The notes under the pieces were generated by a model. It searched no databases and had not been told where the DNA came from. It saw nothing but the letters and a program-made list of their open reading frames with translations. 64,000 nucleotides of DNA from Porphyromonas cangingivalis (lineage in GTDB: Bacteria; Bacteroidota; Bacteroidia; Bacteroidales; Porphyromonadaceae): NCBI RefSeq assembly GCF_900638305.1, contig NZ_LR134506.1, positions 1,054,001-1,118,000 of the forward strand, in the 5' to 3' direction. Below are positions 27,847 through 37,119 of this stretch, in pieces. Positions within the stretch are counted from its first letter, which is position 1. Each line of letters opens with the position of its first letter. Both the position numbers and the translations under genes were made by a program.

Positions 27847-28269
27847 TTATTCGTTGAGGACGGACACGATCTTGTCCAAGGCATACTGCACCGAGCGCAA
27901 GACCTTGTCACTCTGCGTGAGTTCATTGGCGATATAAAGGAAGCCGATCCGTATCACAAGCCCATTCTCCCGGGCAAAAGCCACGATTGCAGACTTATTT
28001 GTGCGATAGGACTCTCGCGTACGCCGCTTCATGGTATTACGATCCGTGGCATGTTTGAGCCTCTTTTTGGGGATGCTGACAAGGATCTTCACACCACCCT
28101 CGCAGACCTCTTCAGTCTGAATAATGATGCGGAAAGGAAACGCTGAGAAGCTCTTCCGAGAGGCAAAGAGCGCCTCTACCTCACGATTGAGATACAGGCG
28201 CTCTTCTTTGCTCAGTCCATTTGGTTTCATCTTTCCCATGACGGTGATCGAAGGATGCTGAAGGCTCAT
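27847..28269 (-). CDS. rnpA: Ribonuclease P protein component
   Basis: A 140-residue basic protein that binds the rnpB RNA and helps recognise pre-tRNA leader. The RNR-type motif appears as ATDRNTMKRRTRESYR, close to the usual xxxRNxxKRxxRE. NGLSKEERLYLNREVEALF is the standard N-terminal helix. The first 13 residues are not conserved and ATGs at 28239 and 28230 are possible alternative starts. It lies between hemD (35 bases) and yidD (11 bases). Confidence 0.9.
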   Translation of the reverse strand: MSLQHPSITVMGKMKPNGLSKEERLYLNREVEALFASRKSFSAFPFRIIIQTEEVCEGGVKILVSIPKKRLKHATDRNTMKRRTRESYRTNKSAIVAFARENGLVIRIGFLYIANELTQSDKVLRSVQYALDKIVSVLNE

Positions 28270-28304
28270 GTATAAAGCCGAAAGGCATCGCTCTTTATGA
28301 CGTT

Positions 28305-29057
28305 TTACTTCTTTGCCACCAAGAGGCTCTCTATGGCCGCAGCCATAGAAGGGAACATGGGCGAAGGAGCAGCTACAGCAGACTTGAGTCCCTTGGCCTC
28401 AACCGCCTTGGCCGTACCATCCCCGAAACAGCCGATGAGCTGCTCACCCTGTGCGTAGTCGGGGACATTCTCTATGAGTGAGTCGATCCCATTGGGACTG
28501 AAGAAGACGAGCATATCGTACGACTCGATCTCCTCTTTCGTAAACGTTTGGTTGATCTTTCGGTAAAGCACCGATCTGGTATAAGCTATATTTTTGCTCT
28601 CCATAGCCTGAAGGAGTTCGTCCTTATGACTTTCCTCGGTAGCAGGGACGAAATACTTTTCCTTCGGATGCTTGAGGATGATCTGAGCCAACTCACTGGT
28701 CTGACCCTTTTCGGCAAAAAATATCTTACGCTTACGATAAACAATGTACTTTTGGAGATAAGTTGCCACCACCTCCGAGCCACAGAAGTACTTCATCGTA
28801 TCGGGCATCGTGAGACGAAGCTCTCCGACCATCTTGAAGAAGAAGTCCACGGCTGTGCGTGATGTGAGGACAATGGCGGTGTGATCCAAGATCTCCACCT
28901 TCTGATCTCTGAACTCTCGGGCAGAGACCGATTCTGTGGTAAAAAAAGGTTTAAAATCCAGTTCCAACTGGTATTTCTCAGCCAAGGTAAAGTACGGAGA
29001 CTTAGCAACCGTAGGTTGGGGCTGAGAGACAAGTATCTTTTGAATTTTTCTCGACAT
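28305..29057 (-). CDS. hemD: Uroporphyrinogen-III synthase (HemD family)
   Basis: A 250-residue, two-lobed HemD-fold protein. IVLTSRTAVDFFFKMV and DMLVFFSPNGIDSLIENV are the paired family motifs (the second being the conserved S-P-N-G/S block), and IGCFGDGTAKAVEAKGL is the third. The enzyme cyclises hydroxymethylbilane. No other tetrapyrrole gene is in the window, and many Porphyromonas depend on external haem, so whether it serves a full pathway here is unclear. It sits between rnpA and a DUF4271 gene, a frequent Bacteroidetes order. Confidence 0.85.
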   Translation of the reverse strand: MSRKIQKILVSQPQPTVAKSPYFTLAEKYQLELDFKPFFTTESVSAREFRDQKVEILDHTAIVLTSRTAVDFFFKMVGELRLTMPDTMKYFCGSEVVATYLQKYIVYRKRKIFFAEKGQTSELAQIILKHPKEKYFVPATEESHKDELLQAMESKNIAYTRSVLYRKINQTFTKEEIESYDMLVFFSPNGIDSLIENVPDYAQGEQLIGCFGDGTAKAVEAKGLKSAVAAPSPMFPSMAAAIESLLVAKK

Positions 29058-29118
29058 GAAGCATCTGCTTTTTGCGGCTCGTCATCAATAGACAACGACC
29101 TGTCTTACAACTCTCTAC

Positions 29119-29847
29119 TTATAGAAACACACCCAAAAGCAACAATAAGGGTGCAAATTCTCGCCCGCAAAGGTACAAAAATAGATGCAAAGGATGATGA
29201 AAAGAAAATCTAAATATTTGGACGATACGTACAAAAAGTATAATCCGAAACACCACATACCCTACCAACGCCACGGCAAGAGAGACCGTATGACTCAACT
29301 TATCCATCACTAGCATGAGGACGGGCACGAAAAGGAATAATGACCACAGAGACAGGAGTGTAAAGTAGTTGACCCTCCACACTTTCACCTCCTCCTTGGT
29401 CGCAAAGACGAGTCCGATCCATCGGTAGACGAGACAAGACACCACAAAAGCCCCAACGATCACCCCCACAAAGGCCAACAATCGCCACCGATAGCTCGTG
29501 TAATCCATCGCATTGCCGACCTTATCGGCATAACCGGCTTCGAGGAGAATAGCCAGCAGGAAAGCCCCCTGCAGGAGGAAGAAGGTCGTAATCCCGACAC
29601 CCGGAGTATCGCTCTCTCCCTTGACATTGTCACCGGCACGAAGCGCAAGGATATTGAGCACCTTAGTACGCCTAAGAGCCGGAGAGAAGAGCGAAAAAAG
29701 AGCCGTGAAAAAGAGGGTGATAAGCACAGCTACCACCACACCCTCGCTGTGCGAAGGGGAAGGAGGTGCAACCACCTCGCCATAGCGCTCAGCAAAGGCC
29801 GGCCACACCGTAGAGAGCGTATCGGATATGAGGATAGACGTCTTCAC
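29119..29847 (-). CDS. DUF4271 membrane protein
   Basis: A 242-residue protein with six or so TM helices between residues 34 and 230. The family is restricted to Bacteroidetes and usually encoded beside hemD, as here. Function is unknown. Blocks such as YTSYRWRLLAFVGVIVGAF and FHHPLHLFLYLCGREFAPLL look family-typical. It overlaps ybeY by 4 bases (ATGA). A minus-strand TACCTTTG box within its 3' end (29168-29175) could give hemD its own promoter. Confidence 0.75.
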   Translation of the reverse strand: MKTSILISDTLSTVWPAFAERYGEVVAPPSPSHSEGVVVAVLITLFFTALFSLFSPALRRTKVLNILALRAGDNVKGESDTPGVGITTFFLLQGAFLLAILLEAGYADKVGNAMDYTSYRWRLLAFVGVIVGAFVVSCLVYRWIGLVFATKEEVKVWRVNYFTLLSLWSLFLFVPVLMLVMDKLSHTVSLAVALVGYVVFRIILFVRIVQIFRFSFHHPLHLFLYLCGREFAPLLLLLGVFL

Positions 29848-30287
29848 TTACGCCACATTTCGGACTGATCCTCGGAGAGCATCGAGAGTGCACGATTTTC
29901 GGCAACACGCATCTTAGCCTCACTCTCATCATCGAGATCATCCTCACCACAGAGGTGAAGGATACCATGGATGATCACTCGCAAAAGTTCGGTCTCGAAC
30001 CTCTGACCATACTTCTCAGCATTCGATGCCACGGTATCGAGACTGATGACGATATCGGCAAAGAGGAGATCATCCACTCCCTGACCAAAGGTAATGATAT
30101 CCGTGTAGTAGTCGTGTCCGAGGTACTTGTTGTTCATCTCCAGAATCTTCTCGTCGTCACAAAAGAGGTATGTGACCTCACCGATCTCACGGCCATAGCT
30201 TGCAGCCACATCCGTGATCCATCGGCTCACCTCTCGACGTCTGAACTTAGGGATATTGACACCTTCAGAATAAAACGTAATAGCCAT
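29844..30287 (-). CDS. ybeY: Endoribonuclease YbeY (rRNA maturation)
   Basis: A 147-residue zinc-dependent RNase involved in 16S rRNA 3' maturation and ribosome quality control. TYLFCDDEKILEMNNKYLGH and DIITFGQ are conserved. The metal motif HGxLHLxGxDH reads HGILHLCGEDD, so His107 and His111 are present but the third ligand is Asp117 instead of His. Substitution here is seen in other Bacteroidetes members, so I do not regard the gene as broken. A TATATTTG box (minus, 30333-30340) lies 46 bases upstream. Confidence 0.9.
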   Translation of the reverse strand: MAITFYSEGVNIPKFRRREVSRWITDVAASYGREIGEVTYLFCDDEKILEMNNKYLGHDYYTDIITFGQGVDDLLFADIVISLDTVASNAEKYGQRFETELLRVIIHGILHLCGEDDLDDESEAKMRVAENRALSMLSEDQSEMWRK

Positions 30288-30718
30288 AGCCTACCTCCTT
30301 ACATTCATTTTGGATACTGATAAAGACTACTACAAATATAATAAACTTTTCCTCTCGCTCCCAGCCGAACAGTCTCGGACTTCTCTTGTAAAGGGAAAGA
30401 CACTCTTATCTCTTCCAAACAATAAATAAAATCATATCACAAAATAGGAATCGGCATTACGGCCATAAGACTGAAGACACAGAAAATTTGACTCCGAAGC
30501 CCTATTGGGTTGTCCCTGAATCATGCCCGCACAAAAAGCCCCATCCACAATAGAAACAGAAAACATTCTGTCCTATATCTCTATCAGAACAAAATGATGT
30601 GATAAGGGATAGCAAGTACGATTTGATTCATTCGGCCCCAATACCCTAAAGTCAATAAAGAAAACATATAAAATGTAATCAAAAGCAAAATAAAAGCTAT
30701 CTTTTTACCCCTCCGACC
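30288..30718. other. Gene-free divergent spacer
   Basis: About 430 AT-rich bases between ybeY and the surface-protein locus. It contains a ybeY promoter box (minus TATATTTG, 30333-30340) and one copy of the palindromic repeat (30556-30571). A 61-codon minus-strand frame at 30584-30769 has a TM-like stretch but overlaps the promoter of the next gene, and I do not call it. Confidence 0.5.
30556..30571. repeat. Intergenic palindromic repeat, copy 2
   Basis: ACAGAA-aaca-TTCTGT, a perfect 6-base-arm hairpin followed by CC as in copy 1. It is the most degraded of the four copies. Confidence 0.55.
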
Positions 30719-30749
30719 TTGTCTGGTCAAAATATTTTGCACAACTTTG
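30719..30749 (+). promoter_or_regulatory. Promoter of the 30.8-38.1 kb surface locus
   Basis: TTG (30719-30721), exactly 20 bases, then CAACTTTG (30742-30749), one base off TAnnTTTG. Expected start of transcription is near 30756, leaving a leader of about 57 bases before the ATG at 30813. Confidence 0.6.
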
Positions 30750-30812
30750 CGCCAATCCCTACAAGACAAATCATACTATAAGCACGCATATATTAACTTA
30801 ATAACAAGCACA

Positions 30813-32651
30813 ATGAAAAGTACTATGAAACCCTTATTGTCGCTATTTTTCGTGGCTTTGTTGATGATCATGTGTTCGCCCCAGAAGGAACGTGACATCA
30901 TGATAGACTCAATACGCCTGAGCAATAGCACAATCTCTCTGGTTAAGGGAGAAAAAATCACATTGGAGGCAGAGGTATTACCCCTCAATTCGACCCATCA
31001 ACAACTTTCTTGGTATTCGACCGACAATACCATAGCGAGTGTCTCTAACGATGGAACCATCGTTGCCAATGAGGCGGGCGAAGCCACCATCACAGTAAGA
31101 GCTGGCAAAGTGTGGACGAGCTGCTTGGTCAGAGTCATGGCTCAAAAGATCCCGGTGCAGTCCTTCTCGTCCGAGACTCAAGAGGTGGTACTCCCCCCCG
31201 ACGAACAAGTCAAACTCTCTTACACCGTAACGCCGGAGAATACGACGGATCACATCCGGTGGAAATCTGCGGACGAATCCATCGCTCGTGTCGTTGGTGG
31301 GACAGTCTTTGCACGTACACTTGGCACAACCACCATCACCGGCACCATCGGAGACAAGAGCTTGACATGGACCGTCCATGTACGCCAAGCCCCTCCCAAG
31401 GTCTCACACATCGAGATCACCCCCTCAGTACTCGAAATTGAAGTTGATGAGGTACACCTGCTGGGGCTTAAGGTATCAGCAGACAGACCCGAGGATGTAA
31501 CCATCACATGGCATAGCTCTGATGACCGCATCGTCTCTGTACTCAATGGTAGGATCACCGCAAAAAAGCAGGGGAGTACAATCATAACTGCAAAAAGCGG
31601 TGAACTTGAGGGTAAATGTACCGTCACCGTGATTGAAAAATCTAATGAGATCAAGTCCCTCTCTCTAGACAAGGAGAGTGCGAAACTACGTGTCGAGGAG
31701 AGCGTCACTCTCCAAGCTCATGTCGTTCCGGAAAGTGCCCTCTCAATGCTCAAATGGAGCTCTTCCGATGAGAGCATCGCCACAGTATCTCCTTACGGGA
31801 TGATAAAGGCGGTAGGCAAAGGCAAAGCAGAAATCACCGTCGAAGTAGGCAATCGCAGTGCCGTGTGTACACTCACCGTGACGGCAGGTCTGGAGGCAGA
31901 TGACTTCATCATAGATATATCAGACATTTCGGCTCTCGATGCGACAGTGACACTCACTCCTCCGGATGATGAGATGACATATGTCTTCGATGTCTACTCC
32001 CTGCACCAATATGAGACCATAGAGAAAAATGGCGGTGTCATAGAGCACAACTTTGCGTTCTGGAAGCAGTTTGGAGACGATTCTTTCCAAACAGACCTCA
32101 AGACCGGCATCACTAAGACAAACGTAGCAGACAACAAGGAGCCCGGTCCATTCCCCGGAATGACTTACGTGGCGACCTGCTTCGGCATCGACCGTAACAA
32201 GAACGTCACTTCACCTCTGAAAGCGGTTAAGTTTGAGCTCAAAGGTAGCACACCATCGGACAATAAAATCACGTTCAAAGAGATCGAAATCACCCAAAAA
32301 GGGATAGCCGGAGAGATCACCACGACCAATGCCGACGGCTATTATCTATCCGTACAACGTCGTAGATACGTCGACTCCTACAGAGATCAGGAGAAGAATG
32401 ATCCTACAAAACTCATAGAAGGACTGTCACCCACACACTATATGATATATAGAGCCTTGGGAGCAGATCTTAAGTATGGCACGTTGGACGAACTCATCCT
32501 TCACGGTAATATCACGCTCAAAGATGACTACTTTGGGGCAAAATCCCCCGGTAGGGAATATGTGTTGATCATAGTGGGCATGGACAAAGAGAAAGGTCTC
32601 TGCACCGAACCGATATACCATTACTTCAAGACAAAACCTAGAAACGAATAA
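30813..32651 (+). CDS. Surface lipoprotein with four Big_2 (Ig-like) domains
   Basis: 612 residues from the ATG at 30813. The upstream in-frame TTG at 30747 lies inside the promoter -7 box and is rejected. A signal peptide ends in LLMIMC, lipobox Cys21. Four bacterial Ig-like group 2 repeats follow (about residues 30-108, 112-190, 195-274 and 279-356), each with a W-x-S-x-D/A-x-x-I-A/V core such as LKWSSSDESIATVSPYG. The C-terminal 250 residues form two similar modules (ending GIDRNKNVTSPLKAVKFEL and GMDKEKGLCTEPIYHYF) that look fibronectin-III-like. It is probably an adhesin or scaffold. First of four co-directed surface genes. Confidence 0.8.
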   Translation: MKSTMKPLLSLFFVALLMIMCSPQKERDIMIDSIRLSNSTISLVKGEKITLEAEVLPLNSTHQQLSWYSTDNTIASVSNDGTIVANEAGEATITVRAGKVWTSCLVRVMAQKIPVQSFSSETQEVVLPPDEQVKLSYTVTPENTTDHIRWKSADESIARVVGGTVFARTLGTTTITGTIGDKSLTWTVHVRQAPPKVSHIEITPSVLEIEVDEVHLLGLKVSADRPEDVTITWHSSDDRIVSVLNGRITAKKQGSTIITAKSGELEGKCTVTVIEKSNEIKSLSLDKESAKLRVEESVTLQAHVVPESALSMLKWSSSDESIATVSPYGMIKAVGKGKAEITVEVGNRSAVCTLTVTAGLEADDFIIDISDISALDATVTLTPPDDEMTYVFDVYSLHQYETIEKNGGVIEHNFAFWKQFGDDSFQTDLKTGITKTNVADNKEPGPFPGMTYVATCFGIDRNKNVTSPLKAVKFELKGSTPSDNKITFKEIEITQKGIAGEITTTNADGYYLSVQRRRYVDSYRDQEKNDPTKLIEGLSPTHYMIYRALGADLKYGTLDELILHGNITLKDDYFGAKSPGREYVLIIVGMDKEKGLCTEPIYHYFKTKPRNE

Positions 32652-32655
32652 ACCT

Positions 32656-34263
32656 ATGAGCATCATGAAAAAAATAAAAAGCATACTATCCTGCGGAGTC
32701 GTTGCCATGACTCTGGCAGGATGTCAACAAGTCGGTATTTCAGATGAGAGCAGGGAGATCTATCTCGAAGCGTCAGAGGAAATCATAACCCTTACGGATA
32801 CCGCAACAAGCAAAGAAATAAACATCGAAACGAATGCAAAAGGATGGATCGCAAGACTTTCAGAGGGCTCTGAGTGGCTTCATCTGAATCGCAACCCATC
32901 GGCACTCATTCTCTCTTCGGATGGCAATGCGACAGGTAAAGAACGCTCTGCAACCATCACAGTCGAAGCTGAAAATAAAGTCATCCACCTCCTTGTTCGT
33001 CAAAGGGGAGCGGCAACAAAAATTTCTCTGTCTGAAAAGCAAATCAACGTACCTATGAGAGGAGGGCTTTACACCGTGAACGTCTCCGGAAATGGTACAG
33101 GATGGAAGATCGACGGAGCAGAGCTATATCAATGGATCGTAGTACAGCAGGCTCATAACGGTATGTCTTTGCAGATACTGAAAAATGATACCCCTTCGAC
33201 ACGTATAGGCAAGATATATGTGGTCACTGAAAGTGGGACACCTGCCGAACTCGTCATCGTACAGGAGGGAGACTCACCATACACACTTCCTTATATGCCT
33301 GCCGGTCCGATTTATCAGACAGAGGTATTGAGAGACGCCCGGGAAAGAGAGATGTTTTTCATCAAAACAGAAACCAAACCGAGGGGAGAGACCATCTATC
33401 ACTTCAACGCAGGAGATAAGGCAAAATCGAAGGTACAGTACAAGTTTAGGAAAGGTATAGAGAGATACATTTCTTTCACCGTCGTCACTGAAGGTAGCGA
33501 CTATGGTATCAGTGATGATTTTGAGACTCACCTCTCCCGACTTGGATTTGGACTCACAAGTAAAAATATCTCCGGGGCTATCTTCATCAAAAATTATGTG
33601 CGATTTACCCCTCACTACACAGTGGTGGCACAAGTACAAGTACCGACAGCCGGAGGACAGACAACAGTCGTGTACTACATCGAGGAAGTACAGCCCAAAC
33701 CTATGCCGACGTTTGATAATTTGCCCTATCGCAATCCGGCATTACTGAACAAAGCTGATTTCTTTGCTGTGAAAAAATGGGAGGAAAACGAAGGCGAAAG
33801 TGTCGAAGTCTCAAGAGAACGAGGTCAGAAAAATCCCAACATCATCGCAAGAGCCGAATTTTCGTCTGTGACCAACAAAGACACCCACATGGGTACGGTC
33901 TATTTCTTTGAAGAGGTTGAGGTACCTTACATAAGCAAGTTGTCACAGAAGATAGATATCTACGGTGATATTTCACTGGCTCTTTGGAGAAACTCTGAAG
34001 GAAGATACTTCTTGACCAATGAGATGAAACGATTGCTCAAAGATGAAGGCTTCGAATTTAAGACTCGATCTCAAACCGGCCCCAATCAAGAGTGGATCAG
34101 TTATCTCAACATGAGCCAAGGAATGGCTATGCTCTTCACCAACATAAACCAACCCGATGGAAGGGTCTTCTTGGGTATCAGTATCTTCAAAATCGCTAAC
34201 GAGAATGAAGAAACTTCGTACAACATTGCACTCGAAAATGCTCGAAATGCCATAAGAAGATGA
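32656..34263 (+). CDS. BACON-domain lipoprotein
   Basis: 535 residues; a signal peptide with lipobox TLAGC (Cys23). A BACON-type Ig-like domain (about residues 35-120) has the typical WIARLSEGSEWLHL and a strand ending VIHLLVRQRG, and a second, less clear BACON-like unit covers about 121-205 (GWKIDGAELYQWIVV, ELVIVQEG). The remaining 330 residues are unrecognised and appear to be two similar halves (each with a helix reading LSRLGFGLTSK or LLKDEGFEFKT). Starts only 4 bases after the previous stop, so translationally coupled. BACON domains are thought to bind glycans or act as spacers; the ligand here is unknown. Confidence 0.75.
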   Translation: MSIMKKIKSILSCGVVAMTLAGCQQVGISDESREIYLEASEEIITLTDTATSKEINIETNAKGWIARLSEGSEWLHLNRNPSALILSSDGNATGKERSATITVEAENKVIHLLVRQRGAATKISLSEKQINVPMRGGLYTVNVSGNGTGWKIDGAELYQWIVVQQAHNGMSLQILKNDTPSTRIGKIYVVTESGTPAELVIVQEGDSPYTLPYMPAGPIYQTEVLRDAREREMFFIKTETKPRGETIYHFNAGDKAKSKVQYKFRKGIERYISFTVVTEGSDYGISDDFETHLSRLGFGLTSKNISGAIFIKNYVRFTPHYTVVAQVQVPTAGGQTTVVYYIEEVQPKPMPTFDNLPYRNPALLNKADFFAVKKWEENEGESVEVSRERGQKNPNIIARAEFSSVTNKDTHMGTVYFFEEVEVPYISKLSQKIDIYGDISLALWRNSEGRYFLTNEMKRLLKDEGFEFKTRSQTGPNQEWISYLNMSQGMAMLFTNINQPDGRVFLGISIFKIANENEETSYNIALENARNAIRR

Positions 34264-34309
34264 GTATGAGACGAGACACATCGTTACAAAACACCAACAC
34301 AGTACAACA

Positions 34310-37048
34310 ATGAAGAAACTAATCATACCTATCCTAAGTGCGCTCGTGTCATTGTCTGCTTGTCAGGATCATAACCTCCTGGAGGAGATATACTCGAAGG
34401 AAGCGAATAACAATCCGCTGCGCACCCTTGAAAATGAGTCCTACAATAATCTAAGCACACCGGGTATCGTATATATCAAGATGGATGCCTTCTCAGCTGA
34501 GCGTCTCAAAGCATCGGGAGAGATCTCCATCAGAGCTCTCTCATCCCTCAATACAGAAATAGAGACCGCATCGAGACGTCTTGGGGTCAAAAGCATTGAA
34601 CGGCTCTTCCCTGAGTCCAAAGAGTATATGCGACGACACAAGGCCTACGGACTCGATCGTTGGTATATCGTACGCTACGAAGAAGAAAACACGGTGTCAC
34701 AAGCCATAAGGACATTGTCTGCGATCGATGAATTTGAGGTTGTCGAGCCCTGTTATCAAATCGAAAGAGATGGCAGACAGATCGGTCAGGCCTTTGCCGA
34801 CACGAAGTATCCTATCATAACCACATCGGGAGAAGCTTCGTTCAAGTTCAACGATCCAAGCTTCGGCGAACAATGGCATTATCATAACACCGGAGCGACA
34901 TCTTGGGCTGTTGCCGGAGCGGACATCAACCTACTCAAAGCTTGGGAAACAGAGACCGGAAAACCCAATGTCATCATTGCCGTTATTGATGACGGTGTCG
35001 ATGTCACCCACGAAGACCTCAAAGAGAACTTATGGATCAATCCCAATGTCACCGGCCCTACAGATAGAGGGACATACATCGAAGATGTCAATGGCGGCAA
35101 CTTCGTCAAGAAAGGTGTCCGAGGTGCACACGGCACGCACGTAGCAGGGACTGTTGCTGCTCGTAACAATAATGGTATCGGTGTTTGTGGTGTCGCAGGT
35201 GGCGATGGATCGCAGGGTAGCGGTGTCCGTATCATGGAATGCCTCGCGATAGATAGTCGTCCCAAAGATCTCCGCCAAGGGAGTCACCCTGAGCCAGCTC
35301 TTGTCTTTGCAGCAGATAACGGCGCAGTCATCGCACAAAACTCTTGGGGATTACCTCCTAACATTCCTCTCCCACAGAGCCTGAAAGTTGCTATTGACTA
35401 TTTCATCGACAATGCAGGGACAGACAAAAACGGCAACCAACGACAAGATTCACCCATGAAAGGAGGAGTCGTGATCATTGCGGCAGGTAATGACAACGAA
35501 GATGCCCCTTGCTATCCGGCGGCTTATGGCCCGGCCATTGCAGTCTCATCGATGGCACCTAACTTCACACGTTCATCCTTCACCAACCGTGGCGCATGGG
35601 TCGACATCATGGCACCTGGAGGAGACCAAAACAGATTTGGCGAAAAAGCAGGAGTACTGAGCTGTGTCCCCGGCAATAAGTATGCTTTCTATCAAGGCAC
35701 CTCGATGGCTTGCCCTCATGTATCAGGTATCGCAGGTCTTATCTTGAGCCAAAAAGGAAAGCAAGGCTACACCAACGATGATTTGAAGAAAGCCATCCTT
35801 TCAGCACTCAGACTCGAGGATATCGACAAAAAGAATCCTCAGGAGGTTGGCCGTCTCGGACGTGGATACATAGACGCAGCCCTCGGCTTTGATGAAGACA
35901 AAGGTATAGCCCCTGATGTACCTTCAAAAGGGATCGATTTTAAGACACGCTACACCTCGATAACACTCAGTTGGCTCGTCAATAAAGATGATGACGACAA
36001 ACTTCCACTCTTCCAAGAAATCTACTACAGCAACACCCCCATCACAGTCGAGACCCTCAAAAGTCTCTCCCCCATACGTATGCGTGCGACGGCGACTGCT
36101 CCGGGAGAGGAAATGCAGTACACCTTGACAGATCTCAGACACAGTACAAAATACTACTTTGCGATCATCTCCGAAGACAGATGGGGCAACAGGTCTGAGC
36201 CTCTCATCTTCGAACATTCGACTCGTCTAAATGCTCAGCCGGTCATAACCTTCGCACCTTTCAAAAATCTCATCGTCAGTGGCAATAAAGCGAAAGAAGT
36301 CCGTTTTACTGTGACAGATCCCGATGGTCACTTTGTGAAATGTCATCTCGAAGGAGCGACCACGGGAGTCAGTCTCAATGAAAAAGACGGACAAGGGATC
36401 ATACAGATCCGATCGGTACTCCCTGAAGGCGAATACAAAGTTACGCTCGTAGCTGAAGACGAATATAGGGGAGAGACCAGAGAAGACATTACCTTCAATA
36501 TCGTAGGGGCACGCCCACTGACACTCAAAGGAGAGTTCTCTGAACTTGTCCTCGGCATGGATCTCAAAGGGTTCACTATACCCGTAAAGAAGAATATCGA
36601 ACACAACCCCAAGCTTGACCTCAAGGTTGAAGCGCGCTCAAGCGATGAGTCCGTCGCCATCACCTCTGTCTCTAAAGATGGAGAAGTACAGGTCATCCCG
36701 ATCTCCAACGGTCGTGCGACAGTCTATCTCAAGATAGTAGACGAAGCGGGCGAAAAACTTGAGACCACCTTCAAAGTACGAGTAGTATCCGACTCCCAAG
36801 CCCCTGTACACATCGTCTATCCTATCCCCGTGACCAAGACCCTCAATATCATGCTCAATGCATCGATCAAAGACGCAAAAGTCAAGATCGTCACTCTCAT
36901 GGGTAAGGTACTCATAGATGTCCCTGTAAAACAAGTCAGAAAGAATGGCGTGGTCTCTATCAATGTGACAGACCTAACACCGAACACCTACCGTCTCGTT
37001 GTCGAATCGTCCAATATGCCACGTCACGAACAGATATTTGTAAAGTAA
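34310..37048 (+). CDS. Subtilisin-like (S8) protease with C-terminal T9SS sorting domain
   Basis: 912 residues. The start has a lipobox (SLSAC, Cys18) followed by a propeptide-like region to about 190. The S8 catalytic domain (about 215-535) has Asp227 in AVIDDGVD, His274 in AHGTHVAGT and Ser465 in GTSMACPHVSG. A fibronectin-III domain follows (about 545-645), then Ig-like regions. The last 75 residues (PIPVTKTLNIMLN, LMGKVLIDV, NTYRLVVESSN, ending FVK) match a type A T9SS C-terminal sorting domain. Having both a lipobox and a sorting domain is odd, because these imply different surface routes. The triad is complete, so it should be active. Third gene of the surface locus. Confidence 0.88.
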   Translation: MKKLIIPILSALVSLSACQDHNLLEEIYSKEANNNPLRTLENESYNNLSTPGIVYIKMDAFSAERLKASGEISIRALSSLNTEIETASRRLGVKSIERLFPESKEYMRRHKAYGLDRWYIVRYEEENTVSQAIRTLSAIDEFEVVEPCYQIERDGRQIGQAFADTKYPIITTSGEASFKFNDPSFGEQWHYHNTGATSWAVAGADINLLKAWETETGKPNVIIAVIDDGVDVTHEDLKENLWINPNVTGPTDRGTYIEDVNGGNFVKKGVRGAHGTHVAGTVAARNNNGIGVCGVAGGDGSQGSGVRIMECLAIDSRPKDLRQGSHPEPALVFAADNGAVIAQNSWGLPPNIPLPQSLKVAIDYFIDNAGTDKNGNQRQDSPMKGGVVIIAAGNDNEDAPCYPAAYGPAIAVSSMAPNFTRSSFTNRGAWVDIMAPGGDQNRFGEKAGVLSCVPGNKYAFYQGTSMACPHVSGIAGLILSQKGKQGYTNDDLKKAILSALRLEDIDKKNPQEVGRLGRGYIDAALGFDEDKGIAPDVPSKGIDFKTRYTSITLSWLVNKDDDDKLPLFQEIYYSNTPITVETLKSLSPIRMRATATAPGEEMQYTLTDLRHSTKYYFAIISEDRWGNRSEPLIFEHSTRLNAQPVITFAPFKNLIVSGNKAKEVRFTVTDPDGHFVKCHLEGATTGVSLNEKDGQGIIQIRSVLPEGEYKVTLVAEDEYRGETREDITFNIVGARPLTLKGEFSELVLGMDLKGFTIPVKKNIEHNPKLDLKVEARSSDESVAITSVSKDGEVQVIPISNGRATVYLKIVDEAGEKLETTFKVRVVSDSQAPVHIVYPIPVTKTLNIMLNASIKDAKVKIVTLMGKVLIDVPVKQVRKNGVVSINVTDLTPNTYRLVVESSNMPRHEQIFVK

Positions 37049-37119
37049 TACCCAGAGTCGGTCGGGAGAGCTAGCTCTGCCTCAGACTCCCGACCCTCAC
37101 AGACCAAAATAAGAACACA

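Noticed and set aside
30584-30769. 61-codon minus-strand frame with a hydrophobic stretch
   Set aside because: It overlaps the promoter of the surface locus and has no recognisable start context. The hydrophobicity is explained by AT-rich sequence.
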